The notes under the pieces: model-generated
Database searches by the model: none
Seen by the model: only the letters and a program-made list of their open reading frames with translations
Told to the model about the DNA's origin: nothing
Translations under genes and position numbers: made by a program
Part shown: positions 1 through 11,905 of the stretch, in pieces
Position numbering within the stretch: the first letter of the stretch is position 1
Layout: every line of letters begins with the position of its first letter
Assembly (NCBI GenBank): GCA_035048485.1
Contig: CM068584.1
Span: forward strand, 67,146,179 to 67,210,178
Source of the DNA: Pteria penguin
Taxonomy: Eukaryota; Mollusca; Bivalvia; Pterioida; Pteriidae
Length of the DNA: 64,000 nucleotides
Direction: 5' to 3'

Positions 1-1015
1 TTGTAATGTTCACCTCTGAATGGGGCTATATATATACTTCAGACTGCTTGATATTTTACCTTAAATAGTTCACGAAAAACTTATTTAACTAGTGATAAAC
101 TTCCTTAACTAGTGATAAACCTCCTTTACTCCTAAGGTATTCCCGACTTTTTAACTAACCCTTCTATGTTAATTGTATAGTGAATTCTGCTGATGCTTAC
201 GCTACACAGATGATCTAATGAAAGGCAATGTCATCGCGATAATTGTCGAGGCCAAATTGTGAAAACCGCCGGTGAGGTCGGTAAAACCTGATTTAAAAAA
301 CCAGTGACACATCAGCATTTAACAACCCATTGCTGTATTGGGCATGAATAGTGCCTACATTTGGCGCAACACAATTAATTATTGAAAGAGAGTCAACGCA
401 ATCTGGTCTCATCTGAACTAAATAGGCTCATGGAGCTTTCCTGAACACACTTTCCCATGGTATATCTGTAAATACCTGTCGGTTGTTAAAATTGTTACAT
501 TGTATGGCAATAGGCATCTCAAGACAGTTATGGATTTCCATAATCAACAAGAGGACAAACGTGGAGTCAGGAAAAATCACCTTAAAATCGGAAACACTAT
601 CAGGAATCAAACTTTTTTCTTCAGATAGGAAAACATATTCAGGTTCTCAAAGCACGGGCACTTTTTATGGTAATCTATTACGAAACCTAAATCGGCTTTT
701 GAAAATATTATCATCAACATGCCATGTGTTGTTTCCATGCATTTATAATAAACAGGATTACACATGTACATAATACAAGGCTTATTATTATGCAACGTTT
801 TACGAGTATCTTAACATCTTTATCTAGGAATAATATTATTGTTTATTGCAACTGAGATCATAACTTGTAATTCCTAAGTGTAGATATAGACAGATAGGCA
901 CTGTAGTATTGTAGGTATAAACAGATCATGTACTGTAGTAATGTCGATATAGAGAGATCATGCACTGTAGTATAGAAGTGAATGTCCTCCATGTCATTTC
1001 TTGAGTCGACGTAGC

Positions 1016-1165
1016 TCATTCTGATGGGTTTATTGGCTCGCGACGGGAGGACCCGTGTTCGGGTCTCGCCGTTGACTCGTCCGTGCTCTTTTCTTTCTAC
1101 TACTCCCGGTGGGCCAGTAACTACAACTCTAAATTTCTGTGCATTGTGTCAGACAGAAGACGTCA
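1016..1165 (+). repeat. tRNA-derived SINE relic
   Basis: B-box-like GTTCGGGTCTCGCC follows an A-box-like stretch, then a tail ending in ctgtgcattgtgtcag. The same element recurs at 11754-11905 and 47166-47310 at the equivalent place in units B and E, so it was inserted before the duplications. The other sequence similarity is to the SINE at 59318. Confidence 0.6.
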
Positions 1166-1602
1166 TCATATATGTGACATAAAATCAAGAACCAAACAAA
1201 GAAATTCAGGACCAAATCCAAATGTCCGTTAAGTGAGTAAATAAACAGTTGAAATCGCATGAACGTCTTTTAAACATTTGATAAAGTTGAACATTTCTAA
1301 ATGATATATAATTATTTCCAGTATATTAATGAAATTGTTGAAATCGAAAGTAGCATATGTACATTATAATACAAACCGTATGCAAATTTTTAATTCAGCA
1401 ATGAGAAAAGCTCAAGAAGGAACACACATCTCATATGTTATTACTTTACATATTTTTACTACATATAGATAAACAAGGATGTCACAGTATTTTCCCATTT
1501 TGTCTGCTGTTAATCTTCTATGCATGCCCGTGATTGTCCTTGCTATAAAAGTACAGTCTATTTTCCTTGTACGTTAAGAAAATCACATGACGTTCTGGAC
1601 GT

Positions 1603-1814
1603 TATAAAGTGCACGGGAGGTTCACTGAACTACAGTCATACATAAATTAGCTCGCCTGATTCATGGGTTACTCAGAATTTAAAACTGAACGTAAAAGAGT
1701 GTTGTTTTGTGGTTCAAATCTGAATTCAATATTCTGAGAAAGAATATTCTATGAGATACTTTAATTTAGAAAATGAAAATTTTCTGATACATTCTCAGTT
1801 TCTCATGAGCACAG
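1603..1814 (+). promoter_or_regulatory. TIMP A core promoter and non-coding exon 1
   Basis: TATAAA at 1603-1608 predicts a transcription start near 1633 in the conserved ttcactgaactacag block. A strong donor CAG/GTGAGT closes the exon at 1814. The coding sequence starts directly after a TTTCAG acceptor at 3012, so this is inferred to be a 5'UTR exon joined to the ATG exon across a 1.2-kb intron. The 65-codon frame over this interval (1751-1948) crosses the donor and is not treated as coding. Confidence 0.65.
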
Positions 1815-2239
1815 GTGAGTGGTATAGGCCCAGTTTGCCTCTTGTTCTTCTAAAACAACATTATCACAATATCAAAAACCCAATTTTTATGGTAATTTAC
1901 ACTATAAATACTCAGCTGTATCCACTGAACAAGATTTTCTATGTATGACATAATACATATTCATTATTTTTTCTGTATAAAACGAGACGTAAAATTTAGA
2001 AATCATTCACAAACCAAAGTCTATTCCATGAAGGTAAGAATGTTACAGTATAGCTAAGACTTTATACCTTACTATAGATATAAAACCAACTCATATGTGT
2101 ATAGGTCTCTTGTTGGAAGTTACCGCAGACATACTATTCCGCTCTGCCGCATAGCTAATAATAAATAATACTAAATTACTTTGAAATTAATAATTAATGA
2201 TAATAATATTACTAAAATTAATTATTACAACATCATCAT

Positions 2240-2241
2240 TT

Positions 2242-2276
<35 letters not shown>

Positions 2277-2306
2277 AATAGTAGTAGTAGTAGTAGTAGT
2301 AGTAAT

Positions 2307-2339
<33 letters not shown>

Positions 2340-2349
2340 TATCATTATA

Positions 2350-2402
<53 letters not shown>

Positions 2403-2512
2403 TACTACTACAGCTACTATTATTATTATTATTATTATTGTTGTTGTTGTTGTTGTTGTTGTAAATGTTATTAATAATAATAAGAATAATAATAATTAAA
2501 ACTATAATAATT
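2240..2512. repeat. Compound palindromic microsatellite, unit A intron
   Basis: Order of motifs on the plus strand: (CAA)n, (TAG)n, (TAA)n, (TTA)n, (CTA)n, (TTA)n, (TTG)n. Each left-hand motif is the reverse complement of a right-hand motif in nested order. The reading frames here (poly-N, poly-Y, poly-I) are artefacts of the repeat. Confidence 0.95.
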
Positions 2513-4307
2513 AAAATTAAAAAAATAATAATAAATAAAACTGTACACTTCATTCATAGAATACTGAGTATGGCCCACTTGCATAGCTCTGTACGTTGAC
2601 GGGTTTCTTTGGCTTATACCTTTGGGAAGATTTGTTAATTAGCTTGCTATTCAAATATTCATAATTCTGACTTCCACACTTTTGGCTTTGAGCATCAGGT
2701 GTGAGTCATAAATTTACAAAATGGGCATATACTGGACTATATTAAGACACACAGTCAGTTCAGTGATGAAGGGATCCTAAGGAATAAATGATTCGAAATT
2801 ATAACCTTTCAAATGGGCCACAATGAAGATTCTAATGCCACTGCATCCCATCAAGTCATCGATTTCCTTCTCACTTGTATGCTATACCATTTTTATGGTA
2901 CAATTACTACAAGGCTGAAATAGAGGGAGGGTTATGTCATAAATATTTATTATTTATAAGAACCCGATGCGCCTATATTTGCATTTGAAGTATGATTTAC
3001 CATACATTTCAGATGTTTAAGCTATTGCTGAGTGTTGCTCTTACAGTGGTGTACATTGAGTACAGCAATGCCTGCTCCTGCTCCCCTTCAAATCCTCAGA
3101 TCCTATTCTGTAAAGCTGATTTTGGTAGGTTTGACTTCAATATGTATAAAGTTATTATGTAATCTAAACTTGAATTAACTGTAAAACAGTTCGAGTTGAG
3201 CAAACTTAGAGTTAAGGATGTATATATTAAGAAATCTGAAACGAACTTGAAATTAGTTAGATTAAATGGAAATTTCGAGTTAGCGTTCCTCATGTAAACG
3301 AAAGTCAACTATATATTGTTAATGTATAAATTTCAAGATGACATCATCCGTATATTATAAAAACCAAGTGTATTCCATGGGTATATTGTAATATTTCGAT
3401 TTATTCAATTATGTATATATCTTTTCATTCATTCATTACTTTCCCCTTTTTGTTTAAGCATTCAAAGTACAAATATTAAGCAAGAGCATAGTAAGGAAAG
3501 GAATTAGTTCCCATTACAAATACAGAGTGAAGGTCAAGTACGATTTCATGGTATGGCATTTACTGAATATTAAACATTTTGATGTTATATATATATATGT
3601 ATATCTATATCATGTAACTTTTTTGTTTAATGTCATATGACATTTTTCTCTTTAATATTTTGTTTGATATTCTGTGCACTTCTGTTTGCGCCTAGGTCTC
3701 ATGGTTGGTCCATTCTGTAATCTATAGCTGGTAATTTGATGCTACATTGTAAATTTCGAATATGCATGGTCCATGTACATGGTATCTAATAAGGCATTGT
3801 AGGTTTTGGAGATAAATATTACTATAATGTAAGTTTTAATAATATCACTATACAATAGACCTCACACCTGGTTTGTAGTGTTACATTAAACTCTATCATC
3901 TCTTCTTTCACTGTACCAGACAGACACCTGTTCTTTGTACACGTTAAATGACTTCATATTACGCAGTTCAATCAATATTTTTTCAGACATTAACGAAACA
4001 TAAGAGGAACCCGAAATACATATATATATACACACCTACTGGGTCAAACTTTTGTGGCGTAAACATCCCGGTAGGAGGCACTAGATGGCTGATATCAGGT
4101 ACACTTTAGTATCATCAAACATTCATTACCGTACATTGATTACAAATTGAATGGAGTCTTAGGACTTTTTAAACATTTGAAATAAATCCTTCGGATAAAA
4201 CTGAATTATCCTTTTGATTTTGGTAATTGGTGATTGAAAATTAGACAGATTTGCATAATTAAAATTAATAAACAGTTGTCAGACGACATCAGAGCTCGAT
4301 AAAATGC

Positions 4308-4319
4308 GGGGGGGGGGGG
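4308..4319. repeat. Poly-G tract in TIMP A intron 3
   Basis: Homopolymer G run. Runs lie at the same place in units B (15241-15255), C (26740-26757) and D (39080-39097) with different lengths; unit E has only G6. It is a length-variable marker and a likely polymerase-slippage or G4 site. Confidence 0.8.
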
Positions 4320-4439
4320 ATTTCCAACATGTTGCATAGATAGAATTCCAAACAAAACGTAATATTGAACGAGGTATTATATTTAGAGATCCTATATGCA
4401 GTATTAAGGTTCAAGAAAATAGAATAGAATAGAATAACA

Positions 4440-5060
4440 TTATAAAACCAATGTCAAATTTCAAGGTCAACTTAATCAAAGGATTCCTTGTCATTTTGGC
4501 TTTATATATATGAAACGTATAGACTTTAATATAAGGTAAAAGGACATTATATCAAATAAAAGATATTGTCATATTGAATCTATACATTAGAATACATTAA
4601 TACTTTATCTCTTACATTTCAAAAGAAAGCTCTGACCCGGAGGAATCGGCAGTAGAAAACGAAACCCTATCGTTTACTGTTCAAGCTATATAGTTCCGGT
4701 TAAACCTTTTCAAAAGCGAGAGAAAGTCGAGGGTCGGGTTAATAGGTCACAAAAACAAAAAAAAAAAAACAAATGAAAGGACTGATTAATCTTTATGTGA
4801 AATATGAACTTTCTTTATCCCACAGTTTAAAAATATATAGCCCAGATTAAAGGTTTTCAAATCAGGTCATGCCCAAAGTATAGTTCATTCGGTCGAAAGC
4901 CATGGTACCATAATGAAGGATCTGTTCTTAAATAATCTATGCATGAAATCCTTATCTCTCATGGTTCAAACGATAGAGCCCAGGTTAACGTTTTGTCTAC
5001 ACCCAGGGACAACAACTACGTCGGATATGAAATTAGCTCTCCATGCTAGCTGGCAGAAAA
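4440..5060. repeat. Dispersed repeat in TIMP intron 3
   Basis: Degenerate blocks of the type ggtcaagcccaaagta, ccatggtacca, atctctcatggttcaaacg and tagagcccaggttaacg. From memory this resembles a common interspersed family of bivalve genomes. Homologous blocks are at 27050-27490, 39400-39780 and 52000-52440; unit B keeps only the last part (15390-15520). Confidence 0.5.
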
Positions 5061-5455
5061 TAATAGAAATAACAGAAAAAGAAAGAAAAGAAAAGAAAAA
5101 AGAAGATTTATAGATATTTATAGAGGAATTACTGACTTGCCAAAAAGTATTGCTCTAAATGATTTCTTACAAAGAATGACATTTTTCTCTTTGAACGAGG
5201 AGCCTACACAAAACTTCACCTAAGATATATTTAAGCTCGTTTTTACATCTTTTTGTATGTTCATAAATGTTCTGTATATTCATATACGTATATATGTATA
5301 CTATTATAAGTGGTACTGATTGTTTCCTGCCATTAACACATATTTGAATAATGAAATAGTGAGATACATTTGACAAGTCACTTAAGTTTTATGTAGATTG
5401 AATTATACATAAGTTGTCATTTTAATTACTGGGACAAAATATGTGTGGATTTAAG

Positions 5456-5590
5456 TGGTTGGTTTGTGCTGCAGGGAATCCAGGTTCCATTTCTTGATGG
5501 CGCCACTTTGTTAAAAAAAATGGTTGTTTTAATGTCGCGATATGAATGAAATGTGAAATAAATGAAAGCGACGAGAAGAATTTGCAGCAA
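5456..5590 (+). repeat. Old SINE relic in TIMP A intron
   Basis: Aligns by eye to the SINE at 60705-60880: agtggttgg head, degenerate B box (aggttccattt), gcgccactttgtt, then the tail motif tgtcgcgatatgaatgaaat and aaagcgacg. The unit E copy is at 53262-53400. Units B and C keep only the first 35 nt because of a shared 570-bp deletion. Confidence 0.6.
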
Positions 5591-6361
5591 CAAACTACTT
5601 ATATCCGTTACAACAGGTTTTCAATTTCTAGTGAAAAGTAAATGTACAGATATTGTATTATTATAGAATCTTTCGCGATATTCATTTAAAAGATGTAGTT
5701 AGATATGTCAGATATCCATTACTAACGTAGTTTCAATTTCAAAGATAGATTTAGGTTTCATCCAAAGACGGCATGCATAATTTATTTTATTTTCATTCTT
5801 TTCTTCTTCTTGTTAGTTAGTCAGTTAGTTTGGTTGGTTTTTGTGTTTTGTTGTTTTGTTGTTTTGTTTTGTTTTGTGGGGTTTTTCTTTTTTGTGTTTG
5901 TTTTGTTTTGAATTTTTTGTTTGTTTTTTCTTGCTTGATTCTTTGTTGGGTTGTTTGTTTATTTATTTATTTTATCATTTGGGGGATGGGGGGATTTAGG
6001 ATTATTTTATTTTGTTTTCTCTTTTTGGGGTGGAGGGGGGGGGGCAATGTATGTGTGTAGGTGTGTGTGTCTGTCAAAAAGAATAACGATACTTGTCATT
6101 ATTTTAGTTCAAACGTTTGCTGTTGTGTAACACTATGGGGATCGACAAATCCTGCTACAATAAACATGCCATCTGCGTCACGGATGCAACCAAATGCTGT
6201 AAATGGATCAAAGAAGCTGGTAAATGTACGTAATGTACAACTATATCCCACGGATTGTCATATAAAAACAACTTGTAGACACATATCTTTGACAACATGA
6301 AAATAAACATGCTGATACTGAATGAATGCATTATTTTTCATATAATAGCAATTTATTTCTA

Positions 6362-6470
6362 CCTACCTACCTACCTACATACATACATACATACACACAT
6401 ACATACATACATACATACATACATACATACATACATACATACATACATACATACATAAATACATACAGAA
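6362..6470. repeat. (CATA)n microsatellite, unit A
   Basis: Tetranucleotide array just after the TIMP A poly(A) signal; it opens with CTAC repeats. Counterparts lie in B (16600-16710) and C (28527-28581). The long frames rich in Y-I-H-T read from it are not coding. Confidence 0.95.
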
Positions 6471-6574
6471 ATACATACGTACATACCCACGTACCCACAC
6501 ACGTATTCACACATGCATGCATGCATATAACGCGGGATGTCTCTTCAGCAAAAGTATTATATAAACTGTCAATA

Positions 6575-7060
6575 AAGATGATACATGGATTCACCATTTT
6601 GATCCTAAATGTAAGAAACAAAGCATGCAAGAGATTTATCCTGGCTCAACTACTCCAAAAACTCAAGAGTTTCCTGACCTACAAAAGCCATGGTCTCAAT
6701 CGTTTTGAATAATCAGGGAATAATAAAAACTGATTCCTTGGGGAAAGCCGCAAGATAAATGATGCATATTATGCAAATGAGGCTGCCACGGAATGCAGCT
6801 ACGAGGTTCAGCCTCATCTCCCATATTCCCAGATGTGGCGCCATATTCTGTTTCTTCCGTAGTCTAAAATCTTTACTACAAGATAAGTAGTTTGGAAACA
6901 ATAAGGATGTCATGATCGCTGTATATGAGTAATCAGGGATTCAGAATAAAGAATACTTTTATGATGGGATTCAGAACTTGGAACAGAGATGGCGACAGTG
7001 GATTGGATTGAAAGGAGAAAATAATTTTAAAAGACAATTCTCTCATTCCTGTGTATTTCG
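6575..7060 (+). pseudogene. Mariner-like transposase relic A
   Basis: Broken frames show mariner transposase hallmarks in order: WIHHFDPKCKKQSM near 6590, a degraded QPHLPYS block near 6810 (the PHxPYSPDLAP motif region of mariners), then the C-terminal FYDGIQNLEQRWRQWIGLKG near 6960-7012. Stops and frame changes separate the blocks, so it encodes nothing functional. The same relic lies behind TIMP B, C and D. Terminal inverted repeats were not located. Confidence 0.75.
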
Positions 7061-7743
7061 AAATACATGGTGCCCAGAACTTTTTGACTATACCTCATAA
7101 AAAGCAATGCTTATCATGTGGGGTTTTTTTTTCTGTTTTTTGTTTGTTTGGTTTTTTTTCCACCAACATCGGATTCAAAGCGAAAATTTGGAGAATCCCC
7201 CGTGTGCCGATAGAATCAGCCGGAACAAAAATGAGTCTACTTTTGAACGTCGACCAGGATACAAGTTCACCGACAGAGAATTTTCCCTATTTCCGGTCAA
7301 CAGCTTTTGTCTTGATGTATGGCAAAGATCACATTTAGGTTCACAAGGTCAAGAACTAAAGTATTGTTATATAAAATGTGTGAAATATCAAAATTCTCTT
7401 GCTGTTCACATTTTACAATCGACTTGAAGCTTTGATTTGCACAGACAGACACAAAGAAGACAAAAAAAATAATAATAATGAAAATAAAGAAAGTAGAAAA
7501 ACAGGTCTTCGATTACTGATTGTTCTTCTCTGATGATAAGAGAAACTAACATTATTAAAATCTGTAAGGATCACATGTTTGGTCACGTTATCGAAACGCA
7601 GTAAACTACTGATTTCGGTTCAAATTATTTAGAACATGTAGGTTAAAAAAATGAAACCTTTATGCATAGTTACTTTTAAGATACAAAGATATTTATATTT
7701 TCTTTTACAAATTCGCACCCCTGTTAGCACAAATGGACATCCC

Positions 7744-7775
<32 letters not shown>

Positions 7776-7985
7776 GTTATTGCGCGCATGTCCCGATGAC
7801 GTCCTTTTACAATACATTTAAATGTGTCTAGCTTTGATCAATAAACAATATCTAAATATATTGTAAGAGTTGTCTTTTTTTTAATACGTTTTAGAACGAA
7901 TTATTCACCCATTCTAATGTATGTCTCTATTATGTTGGTTCACATGGTAAGGTTTAAACTTATTATATCTCTCTAATGAAAAATC

Positions 7986-8067
7986 CGAAAGTAACTGGTG
8001 TCAAGTGACTATGGCACAACAATGTACCATAGCAGACATTCACGGACACCAAAACTTTCCGAGGTGA
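7986..8067 (+). other. Exon-like fragment before the 43-bp array, unit A
   Basis: A short frame reads NWCQVTMAQQCTIADIHG and ends at a donor-like site (CGAG/GTGAGA). It matches the minus-strand frame at 48131-48322 (NWCHMTMTLKQCTIVDIHG). Versions in B (17515-17590) and C (29175-29252) carry small indels. Function unknown; it may be a captured exon or part of a dispersed element. Confidence 0.4.
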
Positions 8068-8395
8068 GAGCAGGTGCCCGGGAGGAGTAAGCGGTTCCTG
8101 TCAGGGGTGAGACCAGGTGCCCGGGAGGAGTAAGCGTCTCCTGTCAGAGGTGAGAGGAGGTGTCTGGGAGGAGTAAGCGTCTCCTGTCAGAGATGAGACC
8201 AGGTGTCCAGGAGGAGTAAGCCTTTCCTGTCAGAGGTGAGACCAGGTGCCCGGAAGGAGTAAGCGTCTCCTGTCAGAGGTGAGAGGAGGTGCCTGGGAGG
8301 AATAATCATCTCCTGTCAGAGGTGAGACCAGTTGTCCGGGAGGAGTAAGCGTCTTCTGTCAGAGGTAAGACCAGATGCCAGGGTGGAGTACGCGT
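8061..8395. repeat. 43-bp minisatellite, unit A
   Basis: About seven to eight units of the pattern aggtgagaccaggtgcccgg followed by gaggagtaagcgtctcctgt and cag. Each unit carries a splice-donor-like GAG/GTGAGA. The array starts exactly at the donor-like end of the preceding exon-like fragment. Single diverged units also occur near 22689 and 32905. Confidence 0.9.
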
Positions 8396-8399
8396 CTCA

Positions 8400-8720
8400 G
8401 GCATTACTAGTCACACCTGCCATGAATCACCTTACATACAGAGGAAACAAGAGTAAGTTAACAACAATAAGTCTAAAAACAATGTACTGCATAAGTAAAG
8501 AGACATATTCTCTACCTATTGTACCTCATCATAGCCGTGAGTCCAAAGCTACTGACATCAGATGATATATACCCATGCCGACGTATTAACATCAAATGTA
8601 GAATCCTTCTTTCCGCAAATTGCTTTTGGGTAACCAAAAGCTCTGGATTTTATACTGAAGTATCTTATAGGTACTATCTCCAGACTGGTCCAATTTAGAA
8701 AGATATTGATTTGTCTACTT
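8400..8720. repeat. Dispersed repeat following the minisatellite
   Basis: The block cacctgccatgaat, then ctacctattgtacctcat, then gccgacgtattaacatcaaa and gtagaatcc is also in B (17840-18190) and C (29510-29790). A diverged form is split around 59500-59660 and 60150-60280, so it belongs to a wider repeat family linked to the SINE at 59318. Confidence 0.55.
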
Positions 8721-8749
8721 TGTCGCAATACATTATAAGCTGACCAGAT

Positions 8750-8759
8750 AATAATAATG

Positions 8760-8827
<68 letters not shown>

Positions 8828-8828
8828 T
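8750..8828. repeat. (TAA)n microsatellite
   Basis: Simple AAT array followed by the block agagcttacctgttgccgag, which is shared with unit C at 29871. There the GTTGCC/GGCAAC arms form a perfect palindrome. Confidence 0.95.
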
Positions 8829-8829
8829 A

Positions 8830-10895
8830 GAGCTTACCTGTTGCCGAGGCAATATGGCGGGTCTTCCTCTTTAGAAGGAAAACAGAATGATATATCGATA
8901 GAAAGAAGGAAAAAAGAAAAAGAGATCAGCAGAATGACTTACTTTACGGTAAAAATACCCCCCCCCCTCTAAAACATATTAAAAATTAAATAAACAATCT
9001 AAATAGAGAAATGAACGAAAATCAAATAAAAGTAAGATTTTGAATTTTCATACAAAATACATGTATACTGGATATTCATAAACAAAACCGAGATACTGCA
9101 ATGAATATACTCATTTATTGCGGAGGACAAAGGACAAATATTTATATATCTCACACGCATGTAAATATAACGGCTATCGAGAAAAGTGGTGACGTAATGC
9201 GACATAGCTGGACAGAGTGCGCGTCGAAATGGTCAAGATACAAACTAGATGATCATTTCAATAAGGATACAAAGAAAATAAAAACAAACAAAATAAAATA
9301 AAGAGACCAGGAATAGAAATAAATATTCAAAATGCTTTTCATACGATGAAGAAATTATTCAAGTATTCACAAAGTAAGGTTCCGCTATTTTCTTGCTCAT
9401 GTATCTACAAATACTCCTACACACAATCACACTACATTACAAAAGTTTTATAGACAATTTCTTATTTCTTGTACTAACCACTTAATATTGCAGGTTTCCT
9501 TTATAATTGTCATATTAGTAAGTATTCCACATGTATAGCACAGTAACTCGCGATTAATCAACACATATTTGAAGTGCTGTATAAAGCGGTGCTGTGCGAG
9601 GTAAGCCAGGCGAATTCACCGCGCTGCTCTTATGTGTAATCGTGACGCTTGGAGATGAATTTTTTACAGCGTTGTTCATCAGTAGCTGGTATAGCGAAAA
9701 AAATACGACTTTTATTTAAGGATTCGAATGCATAATACTTTCTTCAGTTCCCTTTCCTATATTTTGTTCATACCACGAATAAGAAAGTGACATCAAAATT
9801 ACGAAAGTGAGATGTTTTTAAAATCTTAAATTTCTCACTTCAAAATATTGAGAAATATGTTTTCATGCTAAATGTGTTAAGTAAAATCGTTTTGTATTAT
9901 TCTGGAAGCGACAAAAAAAAAAAAGAAAAAAAAAAAAAAAAACTTTTGCGAATCACGTAATAGTTTTAAAAAAATTAAAATTCACCTAGCGTCTTAACTA
10001 TAAGAGGTAGAAAATCGCTGTTAAGTTCAAAAAACTTAGCTGTAGAACATGACAACGAAGATCTTGCATTAAAAATAAAATCTGCATACGAGTAAATTGA
10101 AAAAGTAGATATTGTGACTTCCTTTTCTTGGAAAGCCTTATATTTCAAAATTCTTCTAGTAAAATGGGAGTATGTGTCTGTGAGAGCGAATAGCAGAGAG
10201 ATGAAGTATGAAGAAGTAGGACTTTTTTTTCGGAAAATTGCTGTAAAAATGCTTCCAACTACGGCTCGTAATCGTAGCATTCCGGGAACGACTCTCTATA
10301 GCGTATAGCGCACGATCTCGGGAAATGGCAGCTATTTCGAAATTTTTAAAATGAATTTTAGAGAGTGACCCATTCTCCTTTTCTGTTTATTTTTTGGTGG
10401 CGATCCGACAGAAAATAAGCAAGTAGCAACAAAGTTACTTAAGACACAACAAAAACATGAGTTTTTGAAAATTTTAAATTTCTCTCTTAAAAGTGAACCT
10501 AAACTACTGAAATTCATATTTTCACACTTAAATAGAGATTTTAAATTGTTTTGTTATATTTTCCCAACGCTAAAATAAAAAAATAAAAAGTTTGAAAATT
10601 ACATAATAACTTTAAGATTTTAAACTCAATTAGCGTCTTTACTAAAACCGGTTCCTTACCGGCGTTAATTTCATTGTCAGAAACTATACCTGTACAATAT
10701 AAACAAGAAGGTTTGAAGAGTCTATGATACATAATAAAAGCTATCCTTGATAACACGGTTATGAAATACGATTACGTAATTTCAATAAGAACAAGAATTT
10801 TTCTTATAAATATGTAAAACTTTGCTTTGACAATTAGCAGGAGAGAGAAAAAGCCGTTTCTGAGAAAATTGTAGGTAAATGTGCCAGGAATGAAA
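8830..10895. other. AT-rich spacer, unit A
   Basis: No convincing coding exon. It is homologous to 18200-20160 (B), 29880-31740 (C) and 41340-42440 (D, shortened). Conserved small features are tgtataaagcggtgctgtgc near 9580 with a GAG/GTAAGC donor-like site, and a short hairpin CTACG..CGTAG near 10260. The 101-codon minus frame at 9975-10280 is not preserved in the other units. Confidence 0.5.
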
Positions 10896-10897
10896 AT

Positions 10898-10917
10898 ACT
10901 ACTACTACTACTACTAC

Positions 10918-10957
<40 letters not shown>
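10898..10957. repeat. (ACT)n(AAT)n microsatellite closing unit A
   Basis: Compound trinucleotide repeat near the unit end. Equivalent closing arrays lie at 20181-20281, 31749-32056 and 42506-43060 with different motif composition. Confidence 0.9.
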
Positions 10958-10961
<4 letters not shown>

Positions 10962-11753
10962 GTAACGAAAAAACTTCAGGATAACAGATGACTCGTCCGA
11001 TGGAATCGGAAAACCCAAATAATAATATAAGTAAGATGAAGAACAAAGAAGAAACGAAGACATTTGACAAAGCAGTATGTCATTAAGGAAATGCACTCAA
11101 AATAATGATTGTTATCAGTGAATACAACATGATTAAAAATACTATATTTTTCCTTGTTAAGTTAACCGTTGATGTACACATATTGTTTTAAATCTAAACT
11201 AGGCCAATTTGTGTGCAATAATATTTTTCAACAAAGCAAAGGCATTATTAAGTTGATTCAGATTTAAGATTTTATAGTAAAAGGCATCTTAAGACAGTTA
11301 TATGGCGTTCCAAAATCAACAACAAGAAAAATGCGGAGTCAGGATAAATCGCCTGGGAAATATCCGGACCTACGTTCGGAATCAAACCTTTTTGTTTAGA
11401 TCGGGAAACTTATTCTACTTCTCAAACCATGACCAGTTTTTATGGCAATCCATTATCTCAGACCAGTCGGCATTTGAAAATATTATCATCAACATGCCAG
11501 ATGTTGTTCCATACACTTATAATAAACAGGATTACACATGTACATAATACAAGGCTTATTATTATGCAACGTTATACGAGTATGTTAACATCTTAATCTA
11601 GGAATAATATTATTGTTTATTGCAACTGCGTTCATAGCATGTTTTTCCTAATTGTAAATATGGAGAGATATGCACTGTAGTATTGTAGATATAGACAGAT
11701 CATGCACTTTAGTATAGAAGTGAATGTCCTTCATGTCATTTCCTGAGTCGACG

Positions 11754-11905
11754 AAGCTCATTCTGGTGGGTATATGACTCTCGCCCAAAAGGTCTCTTGT
11801 TTGACTCTCGCCGTAGAGTTGTCCGTGTTCTTTCTTTTCACTGCTTACGGTGGGTCAGTAGCACAATTCTAAATTCCTGTGCATTGTGTCAGAGAGATGA
11901 CGTCA
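11754..11905 (+). repeat. tRNA-derived SINE relic, unit B
   Basis: Same relic as at 1016 with B-box-like remnants (ttgactctcgccg) and the tail ctgtgcattgtgtcag. Most of this element is absent from units C and D, where sequence jumps from gagtcgac to the tttgacgtaaaa block. Confidence 0.55.

Larger units (their letters stand above)
3013..6233 (+). pseudogene. TIMP copy A, exon 4 deleted
   Basis: Recognised as a tissue inhibitor of metalloproteinases, a secreted inhibitor that docks its N-terminal CxC into metalloproteinase active sites. Coding exons: 3013-3124 (signal peptide ending SNA, then mature N-terminus CSCSPSNPQ, the TIMP signature), 3459-3550, 3987-4098 (contains NFCGVNIPVGG) and 6108-6233 (C-terminal cysteine-rich segment ending KCT-stop). 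The 140-nt exon carrying the W-Q-GCKC segment, present in copies B to E, is missing: sequence passes from the pre-exon block near 5135 straight to post-exon sequence. Joining exon 3 (phase 1) to exon 5 (phase 0) would break the frame within a few codons. Exon 5 also has Gly to Cys (CCKW instead of GCKW). Probably a pseudogene or a source of a truncated N-terminal protein. Poly(A) signal AATAAA at 6302. Confidence 0.85.
500..11280 (+). repeat. Tandem duplication unit A (contains TIMP copy A)
   Basis: First of five homologous units. They are anchored on a conserved block (aaggcatct..aagacagttatgg) near 511, 11281, 22930 and 35461. Order inside the unit: upstream block, SINE relic, promoter and 5'UTR exon, microsatellite intron, TIMP exons, (CATA)n, mariner relic, 43-bp minisatellite, AAT microsatellite, then AT-rich spacer. 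The window opens inside sequence homologous to 22359-22560 and 32580-32780, so a further unit or partial unit may lie to the left. The 7060-11280 spacer has no recognisable gene. Confidence 0.85.

Noticed and set aside
2181..2553. Long ORFs of poly-N, poly-Y, poly-I, poly-S or poly-M on both strands (also at 12860, 20126, 24586, 31648, 42602-43202 and 48950)
   Set aside because: They are translations of trinucleotide microsatellites with no start context and with equal openness in several frames.
3096..3308. 70-residue minus-strand ORF conserved at 3096, 13673, 25531 and 37868
   Set aside because: It is antisense to the TIMP signal exon and first coding intron. Its conservation follows from unit duplication; the E copy is not open.
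5830..6060. 76-residue F/C/V-rich ORF and the overlapping G/F-rich ORFs at 53571-53908
   Set aside because: Produced by T- and G-rich low-complexity tracts; all three frames are open with skewed composition.
6326..6712. 128- and 130-residue ORFs rich in Y, I, H and T (also 16549-16941)
   Set aside because: They read through the (CATA)n repeat into mariner-relic sequence.
9975..10280. 101-residue minus-strand ORF in the unit A spacer
   Set aside because: Not kept open in units B and C despite high nucleotide similarity; no recognisable domain.
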